DNA of 64,000 nt from Buttiauxella sp. A111 (GTDB lineage: Bacteria > Pseudomonadota > Gammaproteobacteria > Enterobacterales > Enterobacteriaceae), in the NCBI RefSeq assembly GCF_014189855.1, contig NZ_BJFN01000008.1:62001-126000 (forward strand), in the 5' to 3' direction. Both the position numbers and the translations under genes were made by a program. Below the pieces are notes generated by a model. That model saw nothing but the letters and a program-made list of their open reading frames with translations, had not been told where the DNA came from and made no database searches. Positions 52,793 to 62,787 of this stretch are shown one piece after another (the stretch's first letter is position 1; every line of letters begins with the position of its first letter).

Positions 52793-54202
52793 ATGCAACG
52801 AGGGATAGTTTGGATCGTTGATGACGATAGCTCCATCCGTTGGGTGCTGGAACGCGCTCTGACTGGGGCGGGTTTAAGCTGCACCACGTTTGAAAGTGGC
52901 AATGAAGTCCTGAATGCTCTTGCAACCAAAACCCCGGACGTTTTGTTATCTGATATTCGCATGCCCGGCATGGATGGTTTGGCGCTGCTAAAGCAGATTA
53001 AACAACGGCACCCGATGTTGCCGGTCATCATAATGACAGCTCATTCAGACCTTGAAGCGGCGGTGAGCGCCTATCAACAAGGCGCATTTGATTACCTGCC
53101 AAAGCCTTTTGATATTGATGAAGCTGTTGCACTCGTTGAGCGAGCCATCAGTCATTATCAGGAACAACAGCAACCGCGTAATGTGCAGGTTAATGGGCCG
53201 ACGACCGATATCATCGGTGAAGCTCCCGCGATGCAGGATGTGTTTCGCATTATTGGCCGCTTGTCCCGATCATCAATAAGTGTGCTGATTAACGGCGAAT
53301 CCGGTACGGGTAAGGAGTTGGTTGCCCACGCTTTACATCGTCATAGTCCGCGAGTGAAATCCCCTTTTATCGCGCTGAATATGGCCGCCATTCCAAAGGA
53401 TTTGATTGAGTCCGAGCTGTTTGGCCATGAGAAAGGTGCTTTTACCGGTGCGAATCAAATTCGCCAGGGCCGTTTTGAGCAGGCTGATGGCGGCACACTG
53501 TTCCTCGATGAAATTGGTGATATGCCGCTGGATGTGCAAACCCGCTTACTGCGCGTGTTAGCTGACGGGCAGTTTTATCGCGTTGGCGGTTATGCGCCCG
53601 TAAAAGTGGATGTGCGAATTATTGCCGCGACTCACCAGAATCTTGAGTTGCGCGTACAGGAAGGGAAATTCCGTGAGGACTTATTCCATCGCCTGAACGT
53701 AATACGTGTGCATTTGCCACCTCTGCGTGAGCGTCGCGAAGATATTCCGCGCCTGGCTCGCCATTTCTTGCAAGATGCCGCGCAGGAATTGGGTGTGGAA
53801 GCAAAGCTGCTCCATCCCGAAACCGAAACGGCGTTAACGCGTTTGGCCTGGCCTGGAAACGTCCGCCAGCTGGAAAATACTTGTCGCTGGTTAACAGTCA
53901 TGGCGGCAGGTCAGGAAGTGTTGATTCAGGACTTGCCCGCCGAACTATTCGAGACAACGATTCCCGATAGTCCGGCACATTCTCAGTCCGACAGTTGGGC
54001 AACACTACTGGCACAATGGGCAGATCGTGCATTACGTTCCGGTCATCAGAACTTACTCTCTGAGGCTCAGCCAGAGATGGAGCGTACACTGCTGACGACT
54101 GCACTACGCCATACGCAAGGGCATAAGCAGGAAGCAGCAAGGCTTCTTGGCTGGGGACGCAATACCCTGACGCGTAAGCTCAAAGAGTTGGGAATGGAGT
54201 AG
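52793..54202 (+). CDS. glnG: Nitrogen regulation response regulator NtrC
   Basis: Sigma-54 activator of nitrogen-starvation genes. The 469-residue protein has a receiver domain with Asp54 in [13 protein letters not shown], an AAA+ domain with Walker [17 protein letters not shown] (about residues 163-178), the sigma-54 contact loop EKGAFTGAN, Walker [14 protein letters not shown], and a C-terminal Fis-type helix-turn-helix ([20 protein letters not shown]). It binds the sites upstream of glnA and glnL listed here. Confidence 0.98.
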   Translation: MQRGIVWIVDDDSSIRWVLERALTGAGLSCTTFESGNEVLNALATKTPDVLLSDIRMPGMDGLALLKQIKQRHPMLPVIIMTAHSDLEAAVSAYQQGAFDYLPKPFDIDEAVALVERAISHYQEQQQPRNVQVNGPTTDIIGEAPAMQDVFRIIGRLSRSSISVLINGESGTGKELVAHALHRHSPRVKSPFIALNMAAIPKDLIESELFGHEKGAFTGANQIRQGRFEQADGGTLFLDEIGDMPLDVQTRLLRVLADGQFYRVGGYAPVKVDVRIIAATHQNLELRVQEGKFREDLFHRLNVIRVHLPPLRERREDIPRLARHFLQDAAQELGVEAKLLHPETETALTRLAWPGNVRQLENTCRWLTVMAAGQEVLIQDLPAELFETTIPDSPAHSQSDSWATLLAQWADRALRSGHQNLLSEAQPEMERTLLTTALRHTQGHKQEAARLLGWGRNTLTRKLKELGME

Positions 54203-54212
54203 CTTACAATTT

Positions 54213-54337
54213 ATATCCTAAATAATTCGAGTTGTGGGTAGGCGGCAAGAGAGCTAATCCCCAGGAGCTTACTTGAGTAAGAGACTGGGGTTAGTGAGCG
54301 CTGCCAACGCCCCCACAACTTGAAGAATGACGGATAT
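54213..54337. repeat. Full-length ERIC repeat between glnG and hemN
   Basis: 125 bp, close to the 127-bp consensus. Core AATCCCCAGGAGCTTACTTG and GAGACTGGGGTTAGTGAGCG match the ERIC consensus. The ends ATATCC and GGATAT and the inner TTCGAGTTGTGGG/CCCACAACTTGAA form the terminal inverted repeat. It fills the gap between two convergent genes exactly, ending at the hemN stop. Confidence 0.92.
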
Positions 54338-55711
54338 TTAGATTACGCGAGAGAACTGTTGCAACCGTGCCTTCTGGCGCAAGTAACTATCAAAACACAT
54401 GCAGATATTACGGATTAGCAAACGACCTTTTGCCGTGACCTGGATATGTTTGCCGTCAATGTCCACCAGCCCATCTTTCGCTAGTGGCTTCAGCAATTTC
54501 AAATCTTCTGCGAAGTATTCTTCTGCATTCAGATCCCAAAGCTTTTCTATTTCCACAAGGTTGAGCTGGAAGTTACAAATCAGCGCTTTGATAACGTCAC
54601 GACGAATACAGTCATCACGGGTTAATGCCAGACCACGCCATAGCGCATCGCCTTGCTGATCAACCTGTTGGTAATACGTTTTAAGCTCTTTCTGGTTCTG
54701 TGCGTAGCAATCGCCAATCATGCTGATGGCGGAAACGCCCATACCCAACAGATCCGTATCACCCTGGGTGGTGTAACCCTGGAAATTACGGTGCAATTTC
54801 CCTTCGCGTTGAGCAATCGCCAGTTCATCATCCGGACGAGCGAAATGGTCCATGCCAATAAACTGGTATCCAGTCGCCGTTAGCGAGCTGATGGTCTCTT
54901 GCAGAATATCGAGTTTCTGCTGCGCGCTGGGTAAGTCTGCATCTTTGATTTTGCGTTGCGCCGCGAACAATGTCGGCAAGTGCGCGTAGTTAAAAACGCT
55001 TAAACGATGCGGGCTGAGTTCTGCCACGCGTTTGAGCGTGAAGGCAAAACTTTCCGGCGTCTGTTTTGGCAGACCATAAATCAAATCGATATTGGTTGAT
55101 GTGAAACCCAGTTCGCGCGCGCGCTGAATCAAGGCAAAGATAAACTCTTCGTCTTGTTCACGGTTAACCAAACGCTGAACTTCTTTGTTGAAATCCTGCA
55201 CCCCCATACTCAGGCGAGTAAAGCCTTCCTGGCGCAGGTGGTCCAGCACATCAAGTTCGATTTCACGCGGATCGATTTCAATAGACAGCTCGGCGTCTTC
55301 ATTGAAATTGAAATGACCCCGTAGAAGCCCCATCAAACGGCTTATCTGCGCTTTACTCAAGTAAGTTGGTGTACCGCCGCCCCAATGCAGTTGGCTGACG
55401 TGACGGCCCTTGAAGAGCGGCGCACGGTGGGCAATCTCTTGTTCCAGCGCATCAAGGTACTGATCGGCCTTGTGCGTCTGCCGAGTCACGATCTTGTTGC
55501 AGCCGCAGAAGTAGCAGAGCTTGTGGCAGAACGGGATATGAACATATAGCGACAGCGGGCGCTCAGGATAACGAGCCACCGCCTGTAGAAATGCCGCCTC
55601 ACCGAAGTCTTCTGAAAACTCCAGCGCAGTCGGGTAAGAGGTATAACGCGGCCCTGAATAATTATATTTCTGGATCAGGGCCAGATCCCAATCGATTAAC
55701 AGCTCAGACAT
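54338..55711 (-). CDS. hemN: Oxygen-independent coproporphyrinogen III dehydrogenase
   Basis: Radical-SAM enzyme that converts coproporphyrinogen III to protoporphyrinogen IX without oxygen. The 457-residue protein carries the 4Fe-4S motif HIPFCHKLCYFCGC (Cys62, Cys66, Cys69 with Cys71). GGGTPTYL follows as an SAM-binding glycine motif, and the C-terminal HemN domain is complete. ATG 55711 has GGAGG at 8 bp and gives the E. coli length; GTG 55717 is in frame but less likely. A 44-codon frame ends 2 bp upstream, and its last codons contain the hemN ribosome site. Confidence 0.97.
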   Translation of the reverse strand: MSELLIDWDLALIQKYNYSGPRYTSYPTALEFSEDFGEAAFLQAVARYPERPLSLYVHIPFCHKLCYFCGCNKIVTRQTHKADQYLDALEQEIAHRAPLFKGRHVSQLHWGGGTPTYLSKAQISRLMGLLRGHFNFNEDAELSIEIDPREIELDVLDHLRQEGFTRLSMGVQDFNKEVQRLVNREQDEEFIFALIQRARELGFTSTNIDLIYGLPKQTPESFAFTLKRVAELSPHRLSVFNYAHLPTLFAAQRKIKDADLPSAQQKLDILQETISSLTATGYQFIGMDHFARPDDELAIAQREGKLHRNFQGYTTQGDTDLLGMGVSAISMIGDCYAQNQKELKTYYQQVDQQGDALWRGLALTRDDCIRRDVIKALICNFQLNLVEIEKLWDLNAEEYFAEDLKLLKPLAKDGLVDIDGKHIQVTAKGRLLIRNICMCFDSYLRQKARLQQFSRVI

Positions 55712-55713
55712 AC

Positions 55714-55848
55714 TCACTTCCTCCGGTGATGCCGCATTCGTTGACGGCGCAACGATTTTTGCAATCGCGACAACCGCCGTAGTTTAACGAATAACCACAG
55801 CAGATAACACACCAGAGGAATAACCACGAAAAGAACAGGTAATCCCAT
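55714..55848 (-). CDS. Putative 44-residue single-span membrane protein between yihI and hemN
   Basis: I do not recognise this frame as a named gene. It encodes one hydrophobic helix (VLFVVIPLVCYLLWLFV, about residues 5-21) followed by a strongly basic tail rich in Arg and Lys (KLRRLSRLQKSLRRQRMRHH). The basic end predicts an N-out/C-in or cytosolic-tail topology. ATG 55848 is the only normal start: a stop lies upstream in frame and no clear Shine-Dalgarno is seen. The frame ends 2 bp before hemN and starts 11 bp after yihI, so it would be translated from the same transcript. It fills a 148-bp gap almost fully. Confidence 0.5.
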   Translation of the reverse strand: MGLPVLFVVIPLVCYLLWLFVKLRRLSRLQKSLRRQRMRHHRRK

Positions 55849-55859
55849 CGGGGTAATCG

Positions 55860-56384
55860 TTAATCAGTGCCTTTGAGCAGGCGCATCAGGTCATCGCCCT
55901 TCTCTTTTTCTTCTTCATCTTCGTCATCATCGTAAGCGATGCCGAGTTCAGCCATCAGTGCATCGATACGATCAAGCTTAGCGTTAACCCAAGCCTGCTC
56001 TTCGGCATTGAGCGTTTCACCTTCTTCAAGACGTTCCAGCAACGCATCCAGGCGTTCATCATTCTCCAGCAAATCCAGCTCAGCCTGTGGTGTTAGCATA
56101 GGTTTCTCGCTCTTAGGTTTGTGCTGTTTCGGTTTTTTGACCTGGACTTCAATTACGCCCAGGGCGATTGGTTTTTTACTGCCAATGCGCGGATCTTTGG
56201 CCTGGCTGCTGCCTTTTCCACTTTTAGCCGACTCGACGCCGCCAGTTGCACGACTACCTGCTGCGTGGCCACTGTGTTTTTTCTCACGTTTGCGATCGCG
56301 AGCTTCACGATCAAGCTCTTCACGCGTTTTGCGGCGTGCTTTTGAAGGTTTAGAACCAGGTACTGCTGAGTTTTGTTGCTTCAT
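55860..56384 (-). CDS. yihI: Der GTPase-activating protein YihI
   Basis: Activates the ribosome-assembly GTPase Der in E. coli and so tunes 50S maturation. The 174-residue protein has a basic low-complexity N-terminus ([20 protein letters not shown]), a central [11 protein letters not shown] segment and an acidic helical C-terminal half ([20 protein letters not shown]), ending in a [11 protein letters not shown] run. ATG 56384 matches the E. coli start region; the frame to 56447 is not conserved. The csrC gene lies just upstream on the same strand. Confidence 0.93.
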   Translation of the reverse strand: MKQQNSAVPGSKPSKARRKTREELDREARDRKREKKHSGHAAGSRATGGVESAKSGKGSSQAKDPRIGSKKPIALGVIEVQVKKPKQHKPKSEKPMLTPQAELDLLENDERLDALLERLEEGETLNAEEQAWVNAKLDRIDALMAELGIAYDDDEDEEEKEKGDDLMRLLKGTD

Positions 56385-56453
56385 AATAATTTTTCTTGAG
56401 CCGTTTTCATTCAGTATAGAATTGCGGCGGAATCTAGCAGAAAGCAAGCAAAG

Positions 56454-56713
56454 AAAAAAGGCGGCAGGTTAACCTGTCGCCTTTTTCTTGTTCCTGGACC
56501 TTTATCTGGTCACACAATCCCTGTTTGCACTCGACGCCCTGTCTTTCCTTTGCAAACAACTTCCGTGTCAATCCATGTCCTTGTTAAACGTCTCCTGACG
56601 TTGCCTCCTGGCATTCCCACTGGTTCCTCGCCATCCTGACAATCCTGAACCCTCATCCTGAGTTGCTATCCTTTGTGGCTCTCCTTTGCCTGTGCCGCTA
56701 ACTTTACTCTTAC
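56454..56713 (-). ncRNA. csrC: CsrC small RNA (CsrA-sequestering)
   Basis: Regulatory RNA that binds many CsrA dimers and relieves CsrA control of translation; transcription usually depends on the BarA/UvrY system. It lies between yihI and yihA in the E. coli orientation. About 260 bases hold 15 GGA motifs, several as AGGA in hairpin loops. The stretch CAGGATGAGGG is shared with E. coli CsrC. The 3' end is an intrinsic terminator (stem 56460-56481, T-run to 56454). The 5' end is estimated from a TAGAAT -10 at 56720-56725 and may be off by several bases. The rest of the gap to yihA (56726-56971) holds its promoter region and the yihA leader. Confidence 0.88.
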
Positions 56714-56971
56714 CCATTGATTCTACAAGATGAGTATTTGTGTTAAGTCATGAATGCAATCCGAGAGAGTAAACATAATGCACTGTAATATATAGCCTTT
56801 TAATTATCATGGCATCAATCAACACTGCGTTCTCTGACAGATAGAGTGGTCAATATCCTACAAACCTCGGGCGGATTTCTGTAATCCTGTAAGCCGCGCC
56901 GAGAAACACGGCGTTTTCCCCATGTTCAGGTATAATCCCCCACAATGCTCATCCTGAGGGAGACAACCGTT

Positions 56972-57628
56972 TTGACAAACTGGAATTATCAACTGACCCA
57001 CTTCGTGCTTAGCGCACCGGACATTCGCCATTTACCTTCTGATACCGGTATTGAGGTTGCTTTCGCAGGCCGCTCTAACGCAGGGAAATCCAGCGCATTA
57101 AATACGCTGACCAATCAGAAAGCACTGGCTCGAACCAGTAAAACACCAGGCCGTACTCAGCTCATCAACCTGTTTGAAGTCGCTGAAGGTAAACGTCTGG
57201 TGGATTTACCGGGTTACGGCTACGCCGAAGTGCCGGAAGAAGTAAAACTGAAATGGCAGCGCGCGCTCGGTGAATATCTGCAAAAGCGTAATAGCTTGAA
57301 AGGCCTGGTCGTGCTGATGGATATCCGTCATCCACTTAAGGACCTTGATCAGCAGATGATTCACTGGGCTGTTGCCAGCAACATTCCCGTCATGTTGCTG
57401 TTAACCAAGGCTGATAAGTTGGCATCTGGTGCTCGTAAAGCACAGTTGAATATGGTGCGCGCCGCAGTAGTGGACTTTAACGGTGACATTCAGGTTGAGG
57501 CGTTTTCGTCACTGAAGAAAATTGGTGTCGATGTACTGCGTCATAAGCTTGACGGCTGGTACAACGATATCGCTCCAGCAACTGAAGAAGATGGTGTAGA
57601 AGAAGACGACGAGACGACTGGCGAATAA
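56972..57628 (+). CDS. yihA: Ribosome biogenesis GTP-binding protein YihA/YsxC
   Basis: Essential TRAFAC GTPase (EngB family) involved in late 50S subunit assembly. The 218-residue protein has G1 [14 protein letters not shown] (about residues 34-47), G2 TPGRTQ, G3 DLPGYGYA, G4 TKADK and G5 SSLKK. The C-terminus is acidic. TTG 56972 is preferred, with GAGGGAGA upstream and reading MTNWNYQ as in E. coli. ATG 56945 is in frame but would lie upstream of that ribosome site. Confidence 0.96.
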   Translation: MTNWNYQLTHFVLSAPDIRHLPSDTGIEVAFAGRSNAGKSSALNTLTNQKALARTSKTPGRTQLINLFEVAEGKRLVDLPGYGYAEVPEEVKLKWQRALGEYLQKRNSLKGLVVLMDIRHPLKDLDQQMIHWAVASNIPVMLLLTKADKLASGARKAQLNMVRAAVVDFNGDIQVEAFSSLKKIGVDVLRHKLDGWYNDIAPATEEDGVEEDDETTGE

Positions 57629-57645
57629 CCATCCTTCGTTATTGG

Positions 57646-57729
57646 CCATACCTAAAATAATTCGAGTTGCATTGCGGGGGCAAATGAACGCTGCCAACAA
57701 AGATGCAGCTTGGAATTTTATGGGTATGG
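57646..57729. repeat. Internally deleted ERIC repeat between yihA and spf
   Basis: The ends CCATACC (57646) and GGTATGG (57729), with AATTCGAGTTGC and GCAGCTTGGAATT inside, are the ERIC terminal repeats. The central AGGAGCTTAC core is missing, leaving 84 bp. Confidence 0.75.
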
Positions 57730-57734
57730 CACAA

Positions 57735-57843
57735 TAAAAAACGCCCCAGTCATTACTGACTGGGGCGGCTAAAATATTCAGCCAAATCCGATTACGTGAA
57801 GTAAAAGGTCTGAAAGATAGAACATCTTACCTCTGTACCCTAC
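57735..57843 (-). ncRNA. spf: Spot 42 small RNA
   Basis: Hfq-dependent 109-nucleotide RNA that represses galK and secondary carbon metabolism genes. It is normally repressed by CRP-cAMP. The 5' end reads GTAGGGTACAGAGGTAAGAT and the 3' end is the terminator stem CGCCCCAGTCA/TGACTGGGGCG type hairpin with a T-run, practically identical to E. coli. A TAGAGT -10 is at 57851-57856. It lies between yihA and polA, as in E. coli. Confidence 0.96.
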
Positions 57844-57979
57844 GCAAATAACTCTACTCCTTTTTATTCGGATGAAAAAGCATTTTTTGTAGTTTTTTTT
57901 CACTCTTTGCACGCCAATTTTGAAGCGTCATCACAAAAAGCTATGACTTATGTTCTTTAGTTACAGAACTCGCTTCAAA

Positions 57980-60772
57980 TTAGTGCGCTTCATCCCAATT
58001 TGCACCGCTCCCAACTTCCACCAGCAACGGCACATCCAGTTTCATGCTGCCTTCCATCAGTTCGTGGACTTTCTTCGATACGGCTTCCAGATCGTCCTGA
58101 TGAACTTCAAATACCAATTCATCGTGTACCTGCATGATCATTTTTACGCGTGGTTTATCTGCCTCAAGCCAGGCATCGACGGCAATCATCGCGCGTTTGA
58201 TGATGTCAGCTGCCGTTCCCTGCATAGGCGCGTTGATAGCCGCACGTTCAGCACCAGCACGACGTGCCGCATTACTAGAGTTGATATCTGGTAAATACAG
58301 ACGACGTCCATCCAGGGTTTCAACATAACCTTGCTCTTTAGCCTGCTTACGAGTGCGCTCCATGTACTCCAGCACGCCAGGGTAGCGCTCAAAGTAGAGA
58401 TCCATGTATTTCTGCGACTCTTTACGCGGAATGTTGAGCTGGCGTGACAAACCGAATGCGCTCATGCCGTAAATCAGACCGAAGTTAATCGCTTTCGCGC
58501 TGCGGCGTTGCTCTCCAGAAACGCTATCCAACGGAATTCCGAATACTTCAGATGCAGTAGCACGGTGAATATCTTTGCCTTCGGCAAATGCAGTTAGCAG
58601 CCCCTTGTCACGAGATAAATGCGCCATAATGCGCAACTCGATTTGCGAGTAGTCGGCAGAAACGATCAAGTAATCTTTGGGTGCAATAAAAGCCTGGCGA
58701 ATACGTCGCCCTTCTTCATTACGCACCGGAATGTTTTGCAGGTTCGGTTCGGTAGAAGACAAACGCCCGGTCGCTGCCACCGCCTGATGATAAGAGGTAT
58801 GAACGCGCCCGGTTTTCGGGTTAATCATTAGTGGCAGCTTATCGGTATAAGTCGATTTCAGCTTCGCCAAACCACGGTGCTCAAGAATGACTTTTGGCAG
58901 CGGATAATCCAGTGCTAATTCTTCCAACACTTCCTCAGAAGTAGAAGGCGCGCCGCCAGGGGTTTTCTTCAGTGGCTTAATACCTTGTTTCTCAAAAAGA
59001 ATAGTCTGCAACTGCTTAGGTGAAGCAAGATTAAACGCTTCGCCAGCTATTTCATGTGCAGTCAATTCAAGCTCTGCCAGTCGTTTCGTCAACTGCTCAG
59101 AATGGGTGTGCAGAATAGCGGGATCAATTTTGACGCCGTTACGTTCAATGCGTGACAGCACTGGGACAAGCGGCATTTCAACATTTTTAAAGATGCTTAA
59201 TGGCCCTTCACGTTTCTCGAGCTTTGGCCACATCTTCAGATGCAACTGCAAGGTAACGTCTGCATCTTCTGCGGCATAACGTCCAGCTTGCTCAAGATCG
59301 ATCTGGTTAAATGTCAGCTGCTTTTTGCCTTTACCGGCAATCTCTTCGAAGGTGATAGTCGTGTGCTTCAGCCAGCGAGAAGCCAGGCTGTCCATATCAT
59401 GACGGCCTGCCACGCTATCAAGTATGTAGGACTCGAGCATTGTATCGAACGCAATTCCGCGTAACTCAATATCGTAGTTCTGCATGATGCCGCGGTCATA
59501 CTTCAGGTTCTGTCCAACTTTAAGAACACTTTCATCTTCAAGTAACGGCTTAAGAAGTTCGAGCGCCCGTTCACGAGGGATCTGCACCGGTGCATCTAAA
59601 TAGTCATGCGCGACAGGGATATAGCACGCAACACCCGGTTCGGTAGCAAACGAAAGCCCCACGAGGTTCGCACTGATATTGTCCAGGCTGTCGGTTTCAG
59701 TATCGAAAGCGATAACAGGCGCTTTCTTCAGGCGGGAAATCCACTCTTCAAGTACGGTTTCGTCAAGAATGGTGACGTAGTTGTCATAAGAAAGCACACT
59801 GGCAGGCTCTTCCGGTTCAACTTCGGCTTCAATTTCAATGGTTTTAGGGGATTGCGCTACAGGTTTCGCGCCCTTAGCTTGCATCCACTTGCCCGCTTCA
59901 ACGTCCGTAATCCAACGTTTAAATTCATATTGTTTAAACAGGCTAAGCAACTCTTCACCTGCTGGCTGCTGCACTTCTAATTGCTCGCAACCTAACTCGA
60001 GCTCAACATCCGTTTTGATGGTAGCCAGTTTATAGGAGAGGTAAGCAAGGTCTTTGCTTTGCTCAAGCTTCGCTGCCATGGTTTTCGCACCACGGAAGGT
60101 CAACTCTGCGATTTTTTCTGGGTTGGCATACAACGCATCTAAACCACCTAAACCTTGCAGTAACGCCTGTGCAGTTTTCTCACCAACGCCCGGTACACCA
60201 GGAATGTTATCTGATGAGTCACCCATTAAAGCCAGGAAGTCGATAATCAGCTCAGGAGGTACACCATACTTAGTGCGGACTTCTTCCGGGCCAAGGATAG
60301 TATTAGTCATGGTATTGATTAGCGTAACGCCAGGAGTAACCAGCTGCGCCATATCTTTATCGCCGGTGCTTATCAGTACCGGACGGCCAACACGTTCCGC
60401 CTCAAGCGCCAGCGTACCGATAACATCGTCTGCTTCCACACCTGAAACAGCCAACAGAGGTAAGCCCATGGCTTTTACCATCGCATGAAGTGGCTCAATT
60501 TGCGCTCGAAGATCATCTGGCATTGGTGGTCGGTGTGATTTGTAATCCTCAAACAACTCGTCACGGAAGGTTTTACCTTTAGCATCAAACACCACAGCGG
60601 CGTGAGTCGGCTGGTACTGCAACAACAAGCTACGCAGCATGTTCAGCACGCCGTACATTGCCCCGGTCGGTTCACCTTTGCTATTGGTCAGCGGTGGAAA
60701 GGCGTGATAGGCACGATAGAGATAAGAGGAGCCATCAACGAGGATAAGTGGGTTTTGCGCGATCTGAACCAT
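57980..60772 (-). CDS. polA: DNA polymerase I
   Basis: Fills gaps and removes RNA primers during replication and repair. The 930-residue protein has the 5' nuclease domain ([13 protein letters not shown] start, about 1-325), the 3'-5' proofreading domain ([12 protein letters not shown], about residues 355-366) and the polymerase domain with motif [17 protein letters not shown], the O-helix [20 protein letters not shown] and motif [15 protein letters not shown] 60772 matches E. coli; a longer frame to 60820 is not conserved. DnaA boxes lie upstream, and Spot 42 is downstream. Confidence 0.98.
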   Translation of the reverse strand: MVQIAQNPLILVDGSSYLYRAYHAFPPLTNSKGEPTGAMYGVLNMLRSLLLQYQPTHAAVVFDAKGKTFRDELFEDYKSHRPPMPDDLRAQIEPLHAMVKAMGLPLLAVSGVEADDVIGTLALEAERVGRPVLISTGDKDMAQLVTPGVTLINTMTNTILGPEEVRTKYGVPPELIIDFLALMGDSSDNIPGVPGVGEKTAQALLQGLGGLDALYANPEKIAELTFRGAKTMAAKLEQSKDLAYLSYKLATIKTDVELELGCEQLEVQQPAGEELLSLFKQYEFKRWITDVEAGKWMQAKGAKPVAQSPKTIEIEAEVEPEEPASVLSYDNYVTILDETVLEEWISRLKKAPVIAFDTETDSLDNISANLVGLSFATEPGVACYIPVAHDYLDAPVQIPRERALELLKPLLEDESVLKVGQNLKYDRGIMQNYDIELRGIAFDTMLESYILDSVAGRHDMDSLASRWLKHTTITFEEIAGKGKKQLTFNQIDLEQAGRYAAEDADVTLQLHLKMWPKLEKREGPLSIFKNVEMPLVPVLSRIERNGVKIDPAILHTHSEQLTKRLAELELTAHEIAGEAFNLASPKQLQTILFEKQGIKPLKKTPGGAPSTSEEVLEELALDYPLPKVILEHRGLAKLKSTYTDKLPLMINPKTGRVHTSYHQAVAATGRLSSTEPNLQNIPVRNEEGRRIRQAFIAPKDYLIVSADYSQIELRIMAHLSRDKGLLTAFAEGKDIHRATASEVFGIPLDSVSGEQRRSAKAINFGLIYGMSAFGLSRQLNIPRKESQKYMDLYFERYPGVLEYMERTRKQAKEQGYVETLDGRRLYLPDINSSNAARRAGAERAAINAPMQGTAADIIKRAMIAVDAWLEADKPRVKMIMQVHDELVFEVHQDDLEAVSKKVHELMEGSMKLDVPLLVEVGSGANWDEAH

Positions 60773-61217
60773 AATGTTCCGTTCCGTGACTGGTTTTAGT
60801 TTATAGGTAAAGGATGCCATAGCCTGGCTGAAAACATGAACTTTTGAGGAAGATAAGGTGAAAAGTTTTGTTGATCTTCGAGATCGGCCCCACGATCAAT
60901 ATTGTGGATAAGTTTGTGCATAATTCTTTAAGCAATTGATTGCTAATCTGTAAGGAAATCATCACCAAGATTAATTTCAATAATTTTCAATATCTTGCAT
61001 AACACTCATTCACTGAGAAGACATTTTGCTAATGATCGATAAATGTGGATATAAAAATAAATTATGTTATAGACCGGTATTATTCAAAGCATGTGGTATG
61101 CGGGTTTATTATTCAGCAGTTTTAGTGTCATCACTGGTGATAAATTTCTGATAAAATTCAGCCTTACTATCCTATTCCCAGCACCCGACACTCCTTAACC
61201 ATCTGAAAAATTTATTT
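60773..61217. other. Divergent polA-yihG regulatory region
   Basis: This 445-bp AT-rich gap holds the promoters of both genes. It contains three DnaA-type 9-mers, three GATC sites within 40 bp next to the first box (60871-60897), and several TATAAT-like segments. No reading frame of note and no ERIC copy were seen. Confidence 0.6.
60903..60923 (-). promoter_or_regulatory. Two DnaA boxes upstream of polA
   Basis: On the minus strand TTATCCACA (60903-60911) is a perfect DnaA box and TTATGCACA (60915-60923) fits the TTATNCACA consensus. They share orientation and are 12 bp apart, about 130-150 bp before the polA ATG. DnaA stimulation of polA has been reported in E. coli. A third near-match (ATATCCACA, 61044-61052) is closer to yihG. 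Confidence 0.7.
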
Positions 61218-62105
61218 ATGTCGAGATTATTCGCCGCGATAACTTTGATTCTGAGTGTCGCTCTTACTATCGTGGTCACTGTAGCCTGCTCAGTACCCAT
61301 TATTATTGCTGGCATCATCAAGCTACTTCTACCTATTCCCATCATCTGGCGCTCAATCTCGGCATTTGCTGATTTCATGATGTACTGCTGGTGTGAAGGA
61401 TTGGCCTTTTTGCTCAGGTTAAATCCACACTTGAAATGGGATGTTGAAGGGCTCGATGAGCTCAGTAAAAAAAACTGGTATCTGCTGATTTGTAATCACA
61501 GAAGCTGGGCTGATATCGTCATTTTGTGTGTGCTGTTTCGTAAACATATCCCAATGAATAAGTACTTTTTAAAACAACAGCTCGCCTGGGTGCCATTTAT
61601 GGGTTTAGCTTGTTGGGCGTTGGATATGCCTTTCATGAAACGCTATTCGCGCGGGTATTTGTTACGTCATCCGGAGCAACGTGGCAAAGACGTCGAAACC
61701 ACTCGCCGTTCTTGTGAAAAATTCCGCTCTCACCCAACAACCATCGTGAATTTTGTCGAAGGTTCAAGGTTCACTAAAGAGAAGCGTTTACAGACTCGTT
61801 CAGCTTTTAAAAACCTACTTCCGCCAAAAGCAGCAGGAATCGCAATGGCTCTCAATGTGCTTGGAAAACAATTCGATAAACTGCTGAATGTGACGCTTTG
61901 TTATCCTGAAAATACACAAAAACCATTTTATGACATGTTAACCGGGAAAATGACGCGAATTGTGGTTAGAGTGTCGCTGGTGCCTATTGCAGAGGATCTG
62001 CATGGCGATTATGTAAATGATAAAGCTTTTAAACGTCGCTTCCAGCAATGGTTGAATGCATTGTGGCATGAAAAAGACGAGCTACTGACAAGCATCAAGC
62101 AATAG
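61218..62105 (+). CDS. yihG: Probable 1-acylglycerol-3-phosphate acyltransferase YihG
   Basis: Inner-membrane acyltransferase of the PlsC/LPLAT family, reported in E. coli as an alternative lysophosphatidic acid acyltransferase. The 295-residue protein has an N-terminal membrane helix ([21 protein letters not shown]), the catalytic NHRSWAD (about residues 93-99, NHX4D type), [17 protein letters not shown], and [11 protein letters not shown] (about 182-192), the second substrate motif. Convergent with dsbA through a shared terminator. E. coli has yihF between this gene and dsbA; it is missing here. Confidence 0.92.
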   Translation: MSRLFAAITLILSVALTIVVTVACSVPIIIAGIIKLLLPIPIIWRSISAFADFMMYCWCEGLAFLLRLNPHLKWDVEGLDELSKKNWYLLICNHRSWADIVILCVLFRKHIPMNKYFLKQQLAWVPFMGLACWALDMPFMKRYSRGYLLRHPEQRGKDVETTRRSCEKFRSHPTTIVNFVEGSRFTKEKRLQTRSAFKNLLPPKAAGIAMALNVLGKQFDKLLNVTLCYPENTQKPFYDMLTGKMTRIVVRVSLVPIAEDLHGDYVNDKAFKRRFQQWLNALWHEKDELLTSIKQ

Positions 62106-62109
62106 AAAA

Positions 62110-62134
62110 AAGCCGGTCAATGACCGGCTTTTTT
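62110..62134. terminator. Bidirectional terminator between yihG and dsbA
   Basis: Arms AAGCCGGTCA (62110-62119) and TGACCGGCTT (62121-62130) are perfect around one base, with A-rich sequence to the left and T6 spanning the right end. Confidence 0.9.
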
Positions 62135-62135
62135 G

Positions 62136-62759
62136 TTATTTCTGTCCAACCAGGAACTTGGCTACATCAGCATATTGCTGAATAAACACGTCCATGTTGC
62201 TCGTGTCCATGCCTTGCGGATTCAACTGATATTTTCCGTTGACGAACATAGCTGGAACGCCCTGCAATTGCAGATCCGCAGCAGCTTTCTCTTGTTGAGC
62301 AACCAGTGATTTCACAACAAAACTGTTCCATGCAGCGTCGTACTCTTCTGGTTTAACACCAGCGTCGATGAATACCTGGCGGATATCAGCAACGTTTTGA
62401 ACAGTCTGAGTCTTCTGTACAGCTTCAAACAGTGGAGCGGTGATTTTGTCTTCCACGCCCAATGCCATCGCAACAGCCCATGCCTGAGTTAAATCTTTGC
62501 CCAATGGGCCCAGGAACTCAACATGGTATTTTGTCATTTTGGTGCCTTCTGGCAGCTTTTTCTTCACAGTATCAGAGACATGAAGAACTTCTTCAAACTG
62601 ATAGCAATGTGGGCAGTAGAAGGAGAAAAACTCTAAAACTTGTGGCTCACCGGCAACAGGTTTTTCTAAAGTGATAAATTCTTTTCCGTCTTTAAACTGC
62701 GCGGCAGACACGCTGAATGCCAGGATCATCCCCGCCAGCGCCAGCCAAATCTTTTTCAT
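62136..62759 (-). CDS. dsbA: Thiol:disulfide interchange protein DsbA
   Basis: Periplasmic oxidase that introduces disulfides into secreted proteins and is reoxidised by DsbB. The 207-residue precursor has a signal peptide ending FSVSA-AQ. A thioredoxin fold follows with the active site [10 protein letters not shown] (CPHC) and the cis-proline loop GVPAMFVNG. Two adjacent ATG codons exist; 62759 has GGAGAG at 8 bp and reads MKKIWLAL as in E. coli. srkA is 28 bp upstream on the same strand, as in the E. coli rdoA-dsbA operon, which is Cpx-regulated there. Confidence 0.97.
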   Translation of the reverse strand: MKKIWLALAGMILAFSVSAAQFKDGKEFITLEKPVAGEPQVLEFFSFYCPHCYQFEEVLHVSDTVKKKLPEGTKMTKYHVEFLGPLGKDLTQAWAVAMALGVEDKITAPLFEAVQKTQTVQNVADIRQVFIDAGVKPEEYDAAWNSFVVKSLVAQQEKAAADLQLQGVPAMFVNGKYQLNPQGMDTSNMDVFIQQYADVAKFLVGQK

Positions 62760-62787
62760 CATTAAATCTCTCCTGAATAAATACTGA

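Noticed and set aside
57900-57950. CRP site for spf
   Set aside because: A TGTGA half-site is present on the minus strand near 57935, but its partner half-site is poor and it is about 90 bp from the RNA start, too uncertain to list.
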